Below, one piece after another: positions 55,488 to 64,000 of a stretch of 64,000 nucleotides of DNA (positions are counted from its first letter, which is position 1; each line of letters begins with the position of its first letter). The notes under the pieces were generated by a model. The model did no database searches. It was not told the origin of the DNA and saw nothing but the letters and a program-made list of their open reading frames with translations. Position numbers and translations under genes: made by a program. Origin of the DNA: Verticillium longisporum (lineage: Eukaryota; Ascomycota; Sordariomycetes; Glomerellales; Plectosphaerellaceae). The stretch is taken from assembly GCA_019188255.1 (NCBI GenBank), contig JAETXT010000010.1:1488001-1552000 (forward strand), read 5' to 3'.

Positions 55488-58298
55488 ATGCGCTTCTCGC
55501 AGTGCGCTCCGCTTCTCCTCGGCACCCTGGCCTCGGCCGTGGGTGTACTCGCCGACACTCCGGATGCCAGCACCGCGGCCCCCGCCGCCGATGCCGAGAG
55601 CACCAGCAACATCATTGCGGGCGCCTACATTGTTGAGCTCGACGATGCTTCGCCAGACGCCGAGTCTCTGTACAAAGACCTCCGCGCCGATGGCCTCGAG
55701 GTGAAGCCGAGCATGGACCTCAAGTTCCGCCTCTTCAACGGCGTCTCGTTCCGCGTCGAGTCGCCCGATGCGGTCGGCGCCGACGCGCTGACGGCCCAGA
55801 TCGCGGCCAAGGGCGCCGTCAAGGCCCTCTGGCCGGTCCGCGGCATCCGCTTCCCCAAGTTCAACCCGCCCAGCGCCAGACCTCACAAGCTGCCGGCCTC
55901 GACGCCGCAGCAGCAGAAGCACCAGCGACGCGGGCTCGGCGACGGCGACGGCGACGCGTTCACGCCGCACCTCATGACGCAGGTCGATAAGCTGCGCGCC
56001 GAGGGCTTCACGGGCAAGGGCCTGCACATTGGCATTGTCGACACGGGCGTCGACTACCGACACCCTGCGCTCGGCAATGGCTGCTTTGGGCATGAGGGCT
56101 GCCTCGTAACCAAGGGGTGGGACTTTGCGGGCGACGAGTTTGACGAGGGCGGCAACCTCAAGCCCGACAATGACCCCATCGACACATGCCAGGGCCACGG
56201 CACGCACGTCAGCGGCATCGTGGCGGCCCAGGCGAACGAGCTCGGATTTACGGGCGCGGCGCCCGACGCGACGCTCGGCGTCTACAAGACGAGCGGGTGC
56301 GCTGGCTTCGCGACGAGCGAGCTTCTCGTGGCCGGCATCTACCGCGCCCACGACGAGGGGGCCGATGTCGTTTCTCTGTCGGCCGGTGACGACTCTGGAT
56401 TCTCGAGCGACGCTGCTGCCGACGCCGTGTCTCGTCTCGCCGCCGCCGGCGTGCCCGTCACCGTGGCCACCGGCAACTCGGGCGGTCTCGGCCTGTGGAA
56501 CGCGGCGTCTCCGGCCTCGGGCAGGGAGGTCGCCGCCATCGGCTCCGTCGACAACACCAAGCTGCCGACCATCATGACGAGGGGCGAATTCACCAACGGC
56601 ACCGGCTCCCACGGCTTCGGCTGGTTAGAGGGGAACCCCATCCTCCAGGCCAACACGACGGTGCGTCTCTGGGCGCCCGCCGCCAACGCCAGCGACCTGA
56701 CGACGTACGCCTGCACCTCTGTGCCCGCCGACTTGCCTGATCTCAATGGCGTCGCCATTCTACTCCCCTTTACCGTCAACTGCAACTCGGATAACCAGGC
56801 CGCCAACTTGGTTACCAAGGGCGGCAAGCACATCATCTACTACCCCGAGAGCGATGCCCGCGTGGCGGCCACCTATGTGTACACCAAAGGCATCGAGGGC
56901 GTCTTCGTCGTGTCCCCTGCCCAGGCTGCCGCGTGGCTCAAGGCCTTGAGGGCTGGTCAGCAGATCGACGTGACCATGACCCCCGTCGAGTCGGCGCGCA
57001 TCTGGGCCGAGGACCTCAGCAACGGGCCCGGCGCCGGCCTGACGAGCGGCTTCACGAGCTGGGGTCCCTCGTGGGAGATGGTGGTGAAGCCGCAGTTCAC
57101 GACGCCCGGCGGCGGCATCCTGTCGACGTGGACCTGGGGCGAGGGCGACTACGCCGTGAACCCGGGCACGTCCATGTCGGCGCCGCTCGCGGCCGCCATC
57201 TACGGTCTCGTCGGCCAGGCGCGCAAGACGCTCAACGCGCAGGCCCTGCGCAACGTGCTGTCCAGCACGGCCAAGCCGCTGCCCTGGTTCGACGGCAAGA
57301 CGACGCACGACGACGTGCTCGCGCCCGTGCCCCAGCAGGGTGCCGGCCTGGTCCAGGCCTACGACGCCGCCCACGCCACGACCCTCGTCGACACCAGCAG
57401 CTTCTCCTTCAACGACACGGATAACTTTACGCCCAAGCGCACCTTCACCCTCGAGAACACGGCCGCCGAGGCCGTCACCTACACGTTCGGCCACGCCAAG
57501 GCCGCCACCGCCTACAGCTTCTCCGCCGACGACATGCTCACCATCGCCCGCTTCCCGCCGCCGACCGCCGACGCCTGGGCCTCGATCGCCTTTGAGAGCG
57601 ATACCGTGACCGTCCCCGCCGGTGCCTCGGCCAAGGTCACCTTCACGCTGACGCCTCCCGCCGGACTCGACGCCGGCCGCCTCCCCGTCTACAGCGGCTA
57701 CATCACCATCACGCCCTCGTCCCCAGGCGCCGCCCGTCTGACGCTGCCGTACGTCGGCCTCGCCGGCAGCCTCCACGACTTCCCCCCGTTCCACAACCAG
57801 AGGGTCGCCCACACGGGCGTCTACCTCTCCTCGACCGAGACGCACTTCCTGATCCCCGTCGCCGCGAACCGCACCTTCACCATCCCCCGCCCCGGCAGCA
57901 CCTGGGCCCCCTCGGTGCTGCCCAAGATGGTCGCCATCCCCACGATCGGCACCCCAGAGCTGCACGTCGACCTCGTGCCCCTCCACAACGGCAGCGACAG
58001 CGGCAGCGACAGCGGCAACGCCACGACCAAGCCTTGGCTCGGCTACACCATAGTCGGCAGCCTGCCGCGGACACCCCTCTACTATGCCCCGACGATCGGG
58101 TACACGCACAACTTTGGCGGCCGCCTCGCCGACGGCACCGTCGCGCCCGAGGGCGCGTACAAGTTTGTCGCCAGCGCGCTTCGCATCCACGGCGACCGCG
58201 ACAACAAGGATGACTGGGTCGTCGTCGAGAGCGTGCCGTTTGTGCTGAAATATCTCAGCCAAAAGTGCAAGCGCCGTCTGCTCGAGGCGGCGGCGTAG
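55488..58298 (+). CDS. secreted subtilisin-like serine protease (S8, C5a-peptidase/minor-extracellular-protease type)
   Basis: Intronless, 936 residues from the ATG at 55488, chosen because it starts a signal peptide (MRFSQCAPLLLGTLASAVGVLA); the frame is open to 55428. An I9-like propeptide (about 25-125, AYIVELDDASPDAE) comes first. The catalytic triad is D185 (VDTGVDYRHP), H237 (CQGHGTHVSG) and S562 (GTSMSAP), with the oxyanion Asn in ATGNSGG. The wide gap between His and Ser (about 380-500) holds a PA-like insert. After the catalytic part, about 625-800 resembles the Fn3-like (Fn3_5) module of C5a-peptidase-type subtilases (TFTLENTAAEAVTYTF, KVTFTLTPP). It cleaves proteins outside the cell. 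The gene converges with the GH2 gene; the stops are only 96 bp apart. Codon use is very GC-rich, creating long antisense shadows. Confidence 0.95.
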   Translation: MRFSQCAPLLLGTLASAVGVLADTPDASTAAPAADAESTSNIIAGAYIVELDDASPDAESLYKDLRADGLEVKPSMDLKFRLFNGVSFRVESPDAVGADALTAQIAAKGAVKALWPVRGIRFPKFNPPSARPHKLPASTPQQQKHQRRGLGDGDGDAFTPHLMTQVDKLRAEGFTGKGLHIGIVDTGVDYRHPALGNGCFGHEGCLVTKGWDFAGDEFDEGGNLKPDNDPIDTCQGHGTHVSGIVAAQANELGFTGAAPDATLGVYKTSGCAGFATSELLVAGIYRAHDEGADVVSLSAGDDSGFSSDAAADAVSRLAAAGVPVTVATGNSGGLGLWNAASPASGREVAAIGSVDNTKLPTIMTRGEFTNGTGSHGFGWLEGNPILQANTTVRLWAPAANASDLTTYACTSVPADLPDLNGVAILLPFTVNCNSDNQAANLVTKGGKHIIYYPESDARVAATYVYTKGIEGVFVVSPAQAAAWLKALRAGQQIDVTMTPVESARIWAEDLSNGPGAGLTSGFTSWGPSWEMVVKPQFTTPGGGILSTWTWGEGDYAVNPGTSMSAPLAAAIYGLVGQARKTLNAQALRNVLSSTAKPLPWFDGKTTHDDVLAPVPQQGAGLVQAYDAAHATTLVDTSSFSFNDTDNFTPKRTFTLENTAAEAVTYTFGHAKAATAYSFSADDMLTIARFPPPTADAWASIAFESDTVTVPAGASAKVTFTLTPPAGLDAGRLPVYSGYITITPSSPGAARLTLPYVGLAGSLHDFPPFHNQRVAHTGVYLSSTETHFLIPVAANRTFTIPRPGSTWAPSVLPKMVAIPTIGTPELHVDLVPLHNGSDSGSDSGNATTKPWLGYTIVGSLPRTPLYYAPTIGYTHNFGGRLADGTVAPEGAYKFVASALRIHGDRDNKDDWVVVESVPFVLKYLSQKCKRRLLEAAA

Positions 58299-58341
58299 GG
58301 GAGGACCGAGGAAGAGGAGGTTGCGCTTTGTATCTCATGAT

Positions 58342-58347
58342 AATAAA
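58342..58347 (+). terminator. AATAAA polyadenylation signal of the protease gene
   Basis: AATAAA occurs 44 bases after the protease stop, in the short gap before the convergent GH2 gene. Exact match, usual distance; fungal polyadenylation often does without it, so it is a likely but unproven signal. Confidence 0.4.
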
Positions 58348-58394
58348 CATCTAATGTTGAGTGTGAACCCCTGTCTGGATGCAGCGTGATTCGT

Positions 58395-60515
58395 TTATGG
58401 GCTGCTCATTCTACTGCTCATCGTCTGTGCCGACACGTACTGCCCCTCTACCCTCGCATAGAACGCCTTGAGCGCCTCCTCAATGAGCGCCTTGACCCTC
58501 GCGGCGTCGAGCTTGTCCTTGCGATCAAACGTGTAGAGCCCATTCGTCTCCTGCTCAATGTCAGCGAGCTGCGTGTACACAAACGCGCAGCAGTGGCCCC
58601 CTTCGACGACGCCCCGCACGAGCCTCTCAATTCTCTTGAGCAAGTCCTCCGAATCGGCCGCCGTCGTGTACCCCCAGTCCCTGTCGTCGCGCTCCTTGCC
58701 CTTGGCCGCCGCGATGTTGACGCCGCCAAACTCGGTGCACATGACGGGCGCACCCTGCTTGTGTCGGGAGCCGGCGTCACCGGCAACGGCTGGCACAAAC
58801 ATGTCGCGCCCGGCCTTGGTGTCGAGGATCTTGTCCATGGTCGCGCAATTCTCAGCGAGCTGCGGCCCGTCGGCGTAGTCGTGAAAGGTCGTGAGGTCGG
58901 TCATGACGTGCTCCCAGCCGCAGTTGTCGTTGATGCTTCTCGTCGGGTCCAGCGTCTTGGTGAGGTAGTACAGCGAGCGGATGTGGTTCCGCTGCTCAAT
59001 GCTGTCCTTGAGCGACGGGTATCCCCAGCTCTCGTTGACGGGCGTCCACGTCACGACGGAAGGGTGGTTGACCGCCAGCCGCACGCTCGCCGCCCACTCT
59101 TCGTCGAACCGTTCCATGTACGCAGCGCTGAACTGGTAGGCATTGGCCATCTCGCCCCAGACCAGGTAGCCCAGGCGATCGGCCCAGTAGTAGAAGACGG
59201 GGTCCTCGACCTTTTGGTGCTTGCGACACCCGTTGAGTCCCATGCGCTTCGCCAGCAGAATGTCCTCCTTGAGGCTCTCCTGCGAAGGCGGCGTCATGAG
59301 CGTCTCAGGCCAGTAGCCCTGGTCGAGACACAGCGCCTGGAAGTACGGCCGCCCGTTGAGCCGCCAGTGGCCGTCGTTCTGGGCCCACGCGATGGACCGC
59401 ATGCCCGTCGTGGTGGCGACCTCGTCGAGAACGGCACCGGCAGAGTCATATAGGCGGAGAGTGAGGTCGTAGAGGGAAGGGTGCTCCGGCGACCAGAGAG
59501 CGAGGCCCTCGCGCCAGGCAGAATCATCCTCGAAAGGCGCTCCGACAAGGAAAGCGGGCGGCAGTTGCTTGCGTTTCTCCTCTGACAGACGAAGATCGAG
59601 CTCGACAGCGACGGCATTCGACTCCTTCGAAAGGGCCTTGCGCTCCGACGTCGCAACGGGCACACCGGCGAGACTGGCCTCAATCTCAACCTCGAGCGCC
59701 TGCCCGACACGACGACCGAGGACCGCCACATTGCTCCGCAGCGTCCCCGTCTCAATGTCAGTCGACCGAATCACGGTCCCCGCACTGCTATCAGCAATGC
59801 GTGCCGGCGGCACAACCTCGACCCAGACAGACTGCCAGATGCCCCCGGAAGGCGTGTAGAAGATGCTCTCCGGCTTGGGGCCCCAGTACTGCTTCCCCCG
59901 CGGCTGGGTCAGGTCATACGCCGAGTCAAAGACGCGAACCGTAAGCCGGCGAGGGCCGCCCTCGCGCAGCGCATCCGAGACATCCAGCTCAAAGGGCACA
60001 TGGCCGCCGCGGTGGCCGCCGACAAGGTGGCCGTCAATCCACACGGTGGCCTCGTAGTCCACGGCGCCGAAGCGCAGCAGGACCCTCTGGCCCGCGGCGC
60101 GGTCTGCGGCCGTGCGCGGGTCGGCGACGGCGCGCTCGTACCACAGCACCTCGTGGACGCCGCGGTCGTTGATGCCCGACGCCGGCGTCTGGAAGGCAAA
60201 GGGCACGGTGATGGTGCGCTTGTCGTGCGTCTGGGCGTCGGCGCGGGCGAAGACGTTGTTGGCCAGCAGGTCCTGGGTGCCGGCGGCGATGCGCTGGGTG
60301 ATGGAGTCGCCCTCGGCTGCCGTCGCCGATTTGGTCTGGGCCGCGGCGGCCGGGGCACTCAGCGCGACGGAGGCCGGCAGGCCGGTCTTGTGCCATGTCT
60401 GGGTGAGACCGACGTCGTCGTCGTCAAAGAGAAAAGACCACGGTCCGTTGAGGGACTGCCACCGGAGGTTGGGGCGGTGGTGATCGGGGCGGGGGTAAGG
60501 GGTTGCGTCTGCCAT
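58395..60515 (-). CDS. glycoside hydrolase family 2 (beta-galactosidase/beta-glucuronidase-type)
   Basis: Intronless, 706 residues from ATG 60515 (MADATPYPRPDHHRPNLRWQSLNGPWSFLFDD); the frame is open further up but that part is low-complexity leader. The sugar-binding domain (SLNGPWSF, VWIDGHLVGGHRGGHVPFELDVSD), the immunoglobulin-like middle domain and the TIM barrel (RPYFQALCLDQGYWPETLMTPP, LAKRMGLNGCRKHQKVEDPVFYYWADRLGYLVWGEM) are in normal order. The acid/base is E495 in PVNESWG and the nucleophile E595 in CTEFGG. No signal peptide is seen, so it likely acts on imported oligosaccharides in the cytosol. The linkage and sugar split (galactose, glucuronic acid, mannose, galactofuranose) are not determined. 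The usual C-terminal jelly-roll domains of long GH2 enzymes are absent. Confidence 0.93.
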   Translation of the reverse strand: MADATPYPRPDHHRPNLRWQSLNGPWSFLFDDDDVGLTQTWHKTGLPASVALSAPAAAAQTKSATAAEGDSITQRIAAGTQDLLANNVFARADAQTHDKRTITVPFAFQTPASGINDRGVHEVLWYERAVADPRTAADRAAGQRVLLRFGAVDYEATVWIDGHLVGGHRGGHVPFELDVSDALREGGPRRLTVRVFDSAYDLTQPRGKQYWGPKPESIFYTPSGGIWQSVWVEVVPPARIADSSAGTVIRSTDIETGTLRSNVAVLGRRVGQALEVEIEASLAGVPVATSERKALSKESNAVAVELDLRLSEEKRKQLPPAFLVGAPFEDDSAWREGLALWSPEHPSLYDLTLRLYDSAGAVLDEVATTTGMRSIAWAQNDGHWRLNGRPYFQALCLDQGYWPETLMTPPSQESLKEDILLAKRMGLNGCRKHQKVEDPVFYYWADRLGYLVWGEMANAYQFSAAYMERFDEEWAASVRLAVNHPSVVTWTPVNESWGYPSLKDSIEQRNHIRSLYYLTKTLDPTRSINDNCGWEHVMTDLTTFHDYADGPQLAENCATMDKILDTKAGRDMFVPAVAGDAGSRHKQGAPVMCTEFGGVNIAAAKGKERDDRDWGYTTAADSEDLLKRIERLVRGVVEGGHCCAFVYTQLADIEQETNGLYTFDRKDKLDAARVKALIEEALKAFYARVEGQYVSAQTMSSRMSSP

Positions 60516-61421
60516 CGTGTACTGGCGGGCGGGGTGTTTTGTCTTCGGAGGGGATGAGGTGAGATGCGTGGGTCGACAGGAGTTGATGTCGCACGGGGGA
60601 TGCAGATGTCGCACGGAAGACGCAGATGAAATACAAGGAGAGTCTCGATAGCTAGATGACTTGAAAGATGAGCTCGTCTTCGTTGTGCTTTTGTTCAGAG
60701 GTGGTGGAGTGCCGTGATCACGTGGAGAAGTGAGGGGCAACGCAATGGGAAACAGGGCAGTCGCAACCGCCATTGAGGGGTTGTCGATCCTTCCTCAGCG
60801 AAACTCCAGCGACGTTCCATCGGAATCCATTGCTGAGATCCAGTCTTGCCAGTAAAGACACAGCAGACAGTAAAGACACGGTAAAAGATCCAGTAAAGAC
60901 CCGGTAAAGACCCAGTCAAAATGATGGGGCGGCTTGGCCATGTTCCCATGCGATCTGTCTCCTGTCTCCAGCGTTCGTAGGATGTCAAGGGGGAACCAAA
61001 AAAAGCCATATTCCTTAGAGGTGACCTGACTTTGAACCGTTCTATTATATTGAATATCAGCTTAAAACTTGTAAAAACAGATTTGCCCTTGATAGTGGTC
61101 GTTGATTATGTAGTAGGTGGGATTTTAGAGCATTTGGTCAAGATACGAGTTATTGAGAGGGTTCCGAAGTTAGGAGTCTTTCTGGATGATACCTGTGTTT
61201 GGCGGATTTGGAGTGCGGCTTAATCTGTTCCCCCCTTGGATGTACAATCAGTCAACGATTGGGACAACCTGACAGCGCATGTTTGGCATCTTATCATCAA
61301 CATCATCTCTCATTCACCATGCCTATACTACACCAGCCACAACACATATGCAACGCCAACGACAACGCCTATGCTACACCAGATGCTGCTGCTTCTCTAA
61401 CACCCTCCGTCTCGGGCCACC
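60516..61421. other. GH2 promoter and aminopeptidase 3' region
   Basis: No gene. A block at 60849-60914 has imperfect repeats of CAGTAAAGAC(AC/CC)GG. The right part (61020-61200) is AT-rich. Confidence 0.55.
60849..60914. repeat. imperfect short tandem repeats around CAGTAAAGAC
   Basis: CAGTAAAGACA, CAGTAAAGACACGG, TAAAAGATC, CAGTAAAGACCCGG and TAAAGACCCAGT follow each other with period about 17-22 bases, roughly 330-400 bp upstream of the GH2 start. They might be a cluster of regulator sites or slippage products. Confidence 0.7.
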
Positions 61422-62979
61422 TCACAGATCGTGACCGCAGCCAAGATGCCTCTCGCCAAGCGCCTCGAGCTCGGCAATGTCAATGACCTCGGGCCCGACA
61501 TGGCGCGCGCGGAGGTCGTTGAGCATGGTGGCGTTGACGGTCTGCTTGGGGATAATGGCGGTGCCGTTCACCGCCAGGATCGACAGCATGTGGGCGGCGG
61601 CCTTGGCGTTGACGGTAATGGTCTCGCGGTCGGGGTTGTCAATCGTGTCGCAGGCCTGGTGGTAGCACGGGTCCTGGGCGACGCCGGTGCCCGTGTTGAG
61701 GAAGCCAAAGGGCTTGCCGAGGACCTGCCAGAACGAGGCGTAGTCGCTGCCGTTGGTGAGCACGGCCGGCGTCACGACGTGGCCCTGGCTCTCGAACCAG
61801 TCGACGTAAATCGCCTCAATCGTCTCCGACCCGCGCGGCGCCACCGACCCGTGCGTGCTGCCGTCGTTGTCGCTGACGCCAAAGTAGCCCTTGGACACCA
61901 TGTCAAAGTTGAGGTAGGCCAGGATGTCGTCGACCTCGGCCGCCTCGAGGCTCTGCGTGTAGAACCGCGAGCCCAGCAGGCCGTTCTCCTCGGCGCCCCA
62001 CCACGCGAACCGCACCTTGTTCTTGAACCGGTACTTCTGCGGCGCCTTGAACACCTCGAGGATCAGGCTCGAGCCCGACGCGTCGTCGTTGATGCCGGGC
62101 CCCGCCTGCACCGAGTCGAGGTGGGCGCCGAGCACAATGACGTTGTGCGGGTCGCCCTCCTCCGTCTCGACAAAGACGTTCTGCGTGATGCGCTCCTCGA
62201 CGAGCTGGTCGTGCTGGAAGAAGCCGACGACCTTCTCGCCAGCCTGGATGCGCGCCGCGAGCGCCTCACCGTCGGCCTTGCGGATGAAGCCCGTCGACAC
62301 ATACGCGCTCATGTTGACCTCGCCGAGCGAGCCGGCCGTCGGCAGCGTCTCAATGTCGTGGTAGATGATGACGCCCGCCGCACCGGCCGCCGCAGCAGGG
62401 CGCACGCGGCCGGCGAGGGTGCCGCCCGTGGGGCAGCGGAAGCGCTGCGTCAGGACAATCTTGCCCTTGACGTCGAGGCCCTCGTAGTTCTTGGCATCGC
62501 AGCCGGCGGCGCCGGCGGGGCCGAGGACAATCTCGGACGTGATGCCCTCCTTCGGGGTCGAGGGAGAGTACGAGATGCCGTAGATGTAGTAGTCCTTGTC
62601 GTCCACAGAAAAGGAAATGGAGTTGACAATGCCGAACCAGGCGGGGAAATCTTGCTTCCAGGCCTTGGTCGCCGTCACGTTGGAGATGTGCGACCAGATG
62701 TAGTCGACCGAAGCAGCATAGCCGGGAAGACCAAACGCACGGTTGCCGCCGCCGACCTTGAAGGCAATGTCGTTGAGGGCGACGAGGTGAGACCAGAGGC
62801 TGCAGAATGTCAACACGATACCAACATGGTGGCGCAATGAGGGCCGGACGAGGGCGCACTCACTTTTCCGTCTTGATCTCGGCCTGGAACGCCTCGGACT
62901 CAATCTTGGGCTTGCACTGCGCGGCAGCAGTGACAGAAGCCAGCGACAGCAGGGCTGCCGCGGTCTGGGAGAACTTCAT
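61422..62979 (-). CDS. secreted leucine aminopeptidase, M28 family (Lap2-like)
   Basis: Two exons (62979-62864, 62799-61422; 64-nt intron with GTGAGT donor and CTGCAG acceptor) give 497 residues, the length of Aspergillus Lap2-type enzymes. A signal peptide (MKFSQTAAALLSLASVTAAA) is encoded in exon 1. A PA domain (VKGKIVLTQRFRCP ... AGAAGVIIYHD) lies at about 125-235. The two-zinc site is seen as H265 and D267 (GAHLDSV), D277 (INDDASG), the general base and ligand pair E309-E310 (WGAEENGLLGS), D in LNFDMVSK and H in PCYHQACDT. It releases N-terminal residues from peptides outside the cell. With the subtilisin 4.6 kb away, it suggests joint external protein use. Confidence 0.95.
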
Positions 62980-64000
62980 GGCTGCGGACGAGGGACCGAA
63001 GTGTGTGTGAGAAGCCGTCGGCGAGACGGATCGACAGGAATGTCAGCGTTAGCTAGACCTGACCCAGAGGCGTGGCAACGGGCTGCGGCCTGGGGGAGAG
63101 CCATGTTATTTATCCACGATTCCTCTCGCGCGCGCGCGCGCACTCTTTCTCTCTTCCCTCACAAAGCAAGGTTGCACTGGATTCGGATCCCCTCGGTGAA
63201 TGAAATGTTTTGTCGCCTCCCCTGGTGGCGTTCCACCGCGGCGGCGTGCGGATCGGCAGGGCTTGTCATGGCAGTTGCTACATCGGGAAGGTCGACGTTC
63301 GTGAGGGGTCGTCGGCGGGCCACAGCCAAGGGCTGGGGGGTTGGGTTCGAATGGTCCGGATGAAGGCTGGGACGTGAATTCTCTCTGAGTGTCGACGACC
63401 CTGTCCTTGGGTACGGCTAGTATCGCATCTGCCAATCCATCGTAGGGACATTTCATGCCCATGGCATTCCCCAGAGGCCACAGGTTCCTCGAATGCAGCG
63501 AGGCGCACGGTCGTGATAACGCCGATAAGATCAGTACGGGATATCGCTTCTGGACAGGATGGGCGGGAAGAAAAGAAGCTTACTCGAAGCCACCTCAACC
63601 TTGATTCTCCAGGGATTGCCCCCGCCCTGTCCCTCCGAGTGCGAGCTAATCATCCTACCCCATCCGCCCACTGGATGACGCGACGGACCCCCCCGGCCAG
63701 CGACCAGCGACCAGCGACCAGGGCCCGGAGACCCAGCATCAGATAGGCAGGTGAAAAGGTCTTTGGTATCTTGCCAGAGTCGAAGGCCAAGAGAGGCGTG
63801 CCGAACAGCTTGGCGGGTGAAAGAGCGCCGTGTCTGAGATACGTAGCAAGGTAGGTACTCAAGTCAGCCGTGAGGCCACGGATGGTGCATTCACAGCAAA
63901 AGTTACAGCGGGCAAGTGGCACATGACGACTCTTGCCCAGGCGCAACGCCAGGCAGGAGCCATCCCCGCTGTGGCGCCGCCTCACCCGACGCCTTCTCTC
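62980..64000. other. upstream region of the aminopeptidase gene, no other gene seen
   Basis: Contains (CG)7 at 63127-63140 and a GGTAGGTACTC patch at 63849-63861. Short frames on both strands lack domains. The DNA should include the aminopeptidase promoter. Confidence 0.55.

Noticed and set aside
56760..58262. 500-codon minus-strand frame inside the subtilisin gene
   Set aside because: Gly/Arg/Val-rich shadow with no domain; the plus frame holds the catalytic serine region.
58386..59453. 355-codon plus-strand frame opposite the GH2 gene
   Set aside because: Shadow of GH2 codons; no recognisable fold.
61431..62840. 469-codon plus-strand frame opposite the aminopeptidase
   Set aside because: Arg/Val/Gly-rich shadow; the minus strand has all zinc ligands and a proper intron.
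63127..63140. (CG)7 dinucleotide run upstream of the aminopeptidase
   Set aside because: Short simple repeat; no evidence for a function.

Overview
This window is nuclear DNA from a filamentous ascomycete (Pezizomycotina, most like a Sordariomycete). The evidence is short spliceosomal introns (48-90 nt, GT...AG with CTGAC/CTAAC-like branch sites), several Zn2Cys6 regulators, WSC-domain and GMC proteins, GH2 and GH71 glycosidases, an eukaryotic tRNA-Gly, and no bacterial operon signals. Species cannot be fixed from sequence alone. Nineteen intact or near-intact protein genes, one tRNA and several damaged genes can be supported; exon joins were worked out by hand from frame and splice consensus.

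Layout. 1-9.2 kb: 3' end of a BBE-type FAD oxidase, a long gap, a type II membrane glycosyltransferase, a GFA/CENP-V zinc protein. 7.4-14.6 kb: an eight-exon MFS anion permease (minus), a Zn2Cys6 regulator and a six-exon amidase (plus), which look like an amide or other nitrogen-source uptake and hydrolysis cluster. 15.3-20.4 kb: a 1668-residue secreted protein with a PQQ-like propeller, three Ig-like modules and five WSC domains. 23.7-24.6 kb: an HSL-type alpha/beta hydrolase.

25-53 kb is mixed and partly decaying. Intact genes are an F-box-like protein, a cellobiose-dehydrogenase-like GMC oxidoreductase, a LovD/EstB-type serine hydrolase with a GC-AG intron, a mitochondrial acyl-CoA dehydrogenase, a mitochondrial HTD2-like hydratase and an unknown membrane protein. 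Damaged genes are a GH71 alpha-1,3-glucanase that lost its catalytic domain, a TAP-like hydrolase with three stops, a Zn2Cys6 regulator with a 1-nt deletion, an OsmC/Ohr peroxidase with a single in-frame TAG, a sugar MFS transporter with three frame breaks, and another Zn2Cys6 gene with a probable late frameshift. Most damaged copies keep intact splice sites and long open stretches, so the losses look recent, or some may be base-call errors.

53-63 kb is gene-rich and intact: tRNA-Gly(GCC), a secreted subtilisin with PA-like and Fn3-like parts, an intracellular GH2 glycosidase and a secreted M28 leucine aminopeptidase. The subtilisin and the aminopeptidase together would form an endo/exo pair for external protein breakdown.
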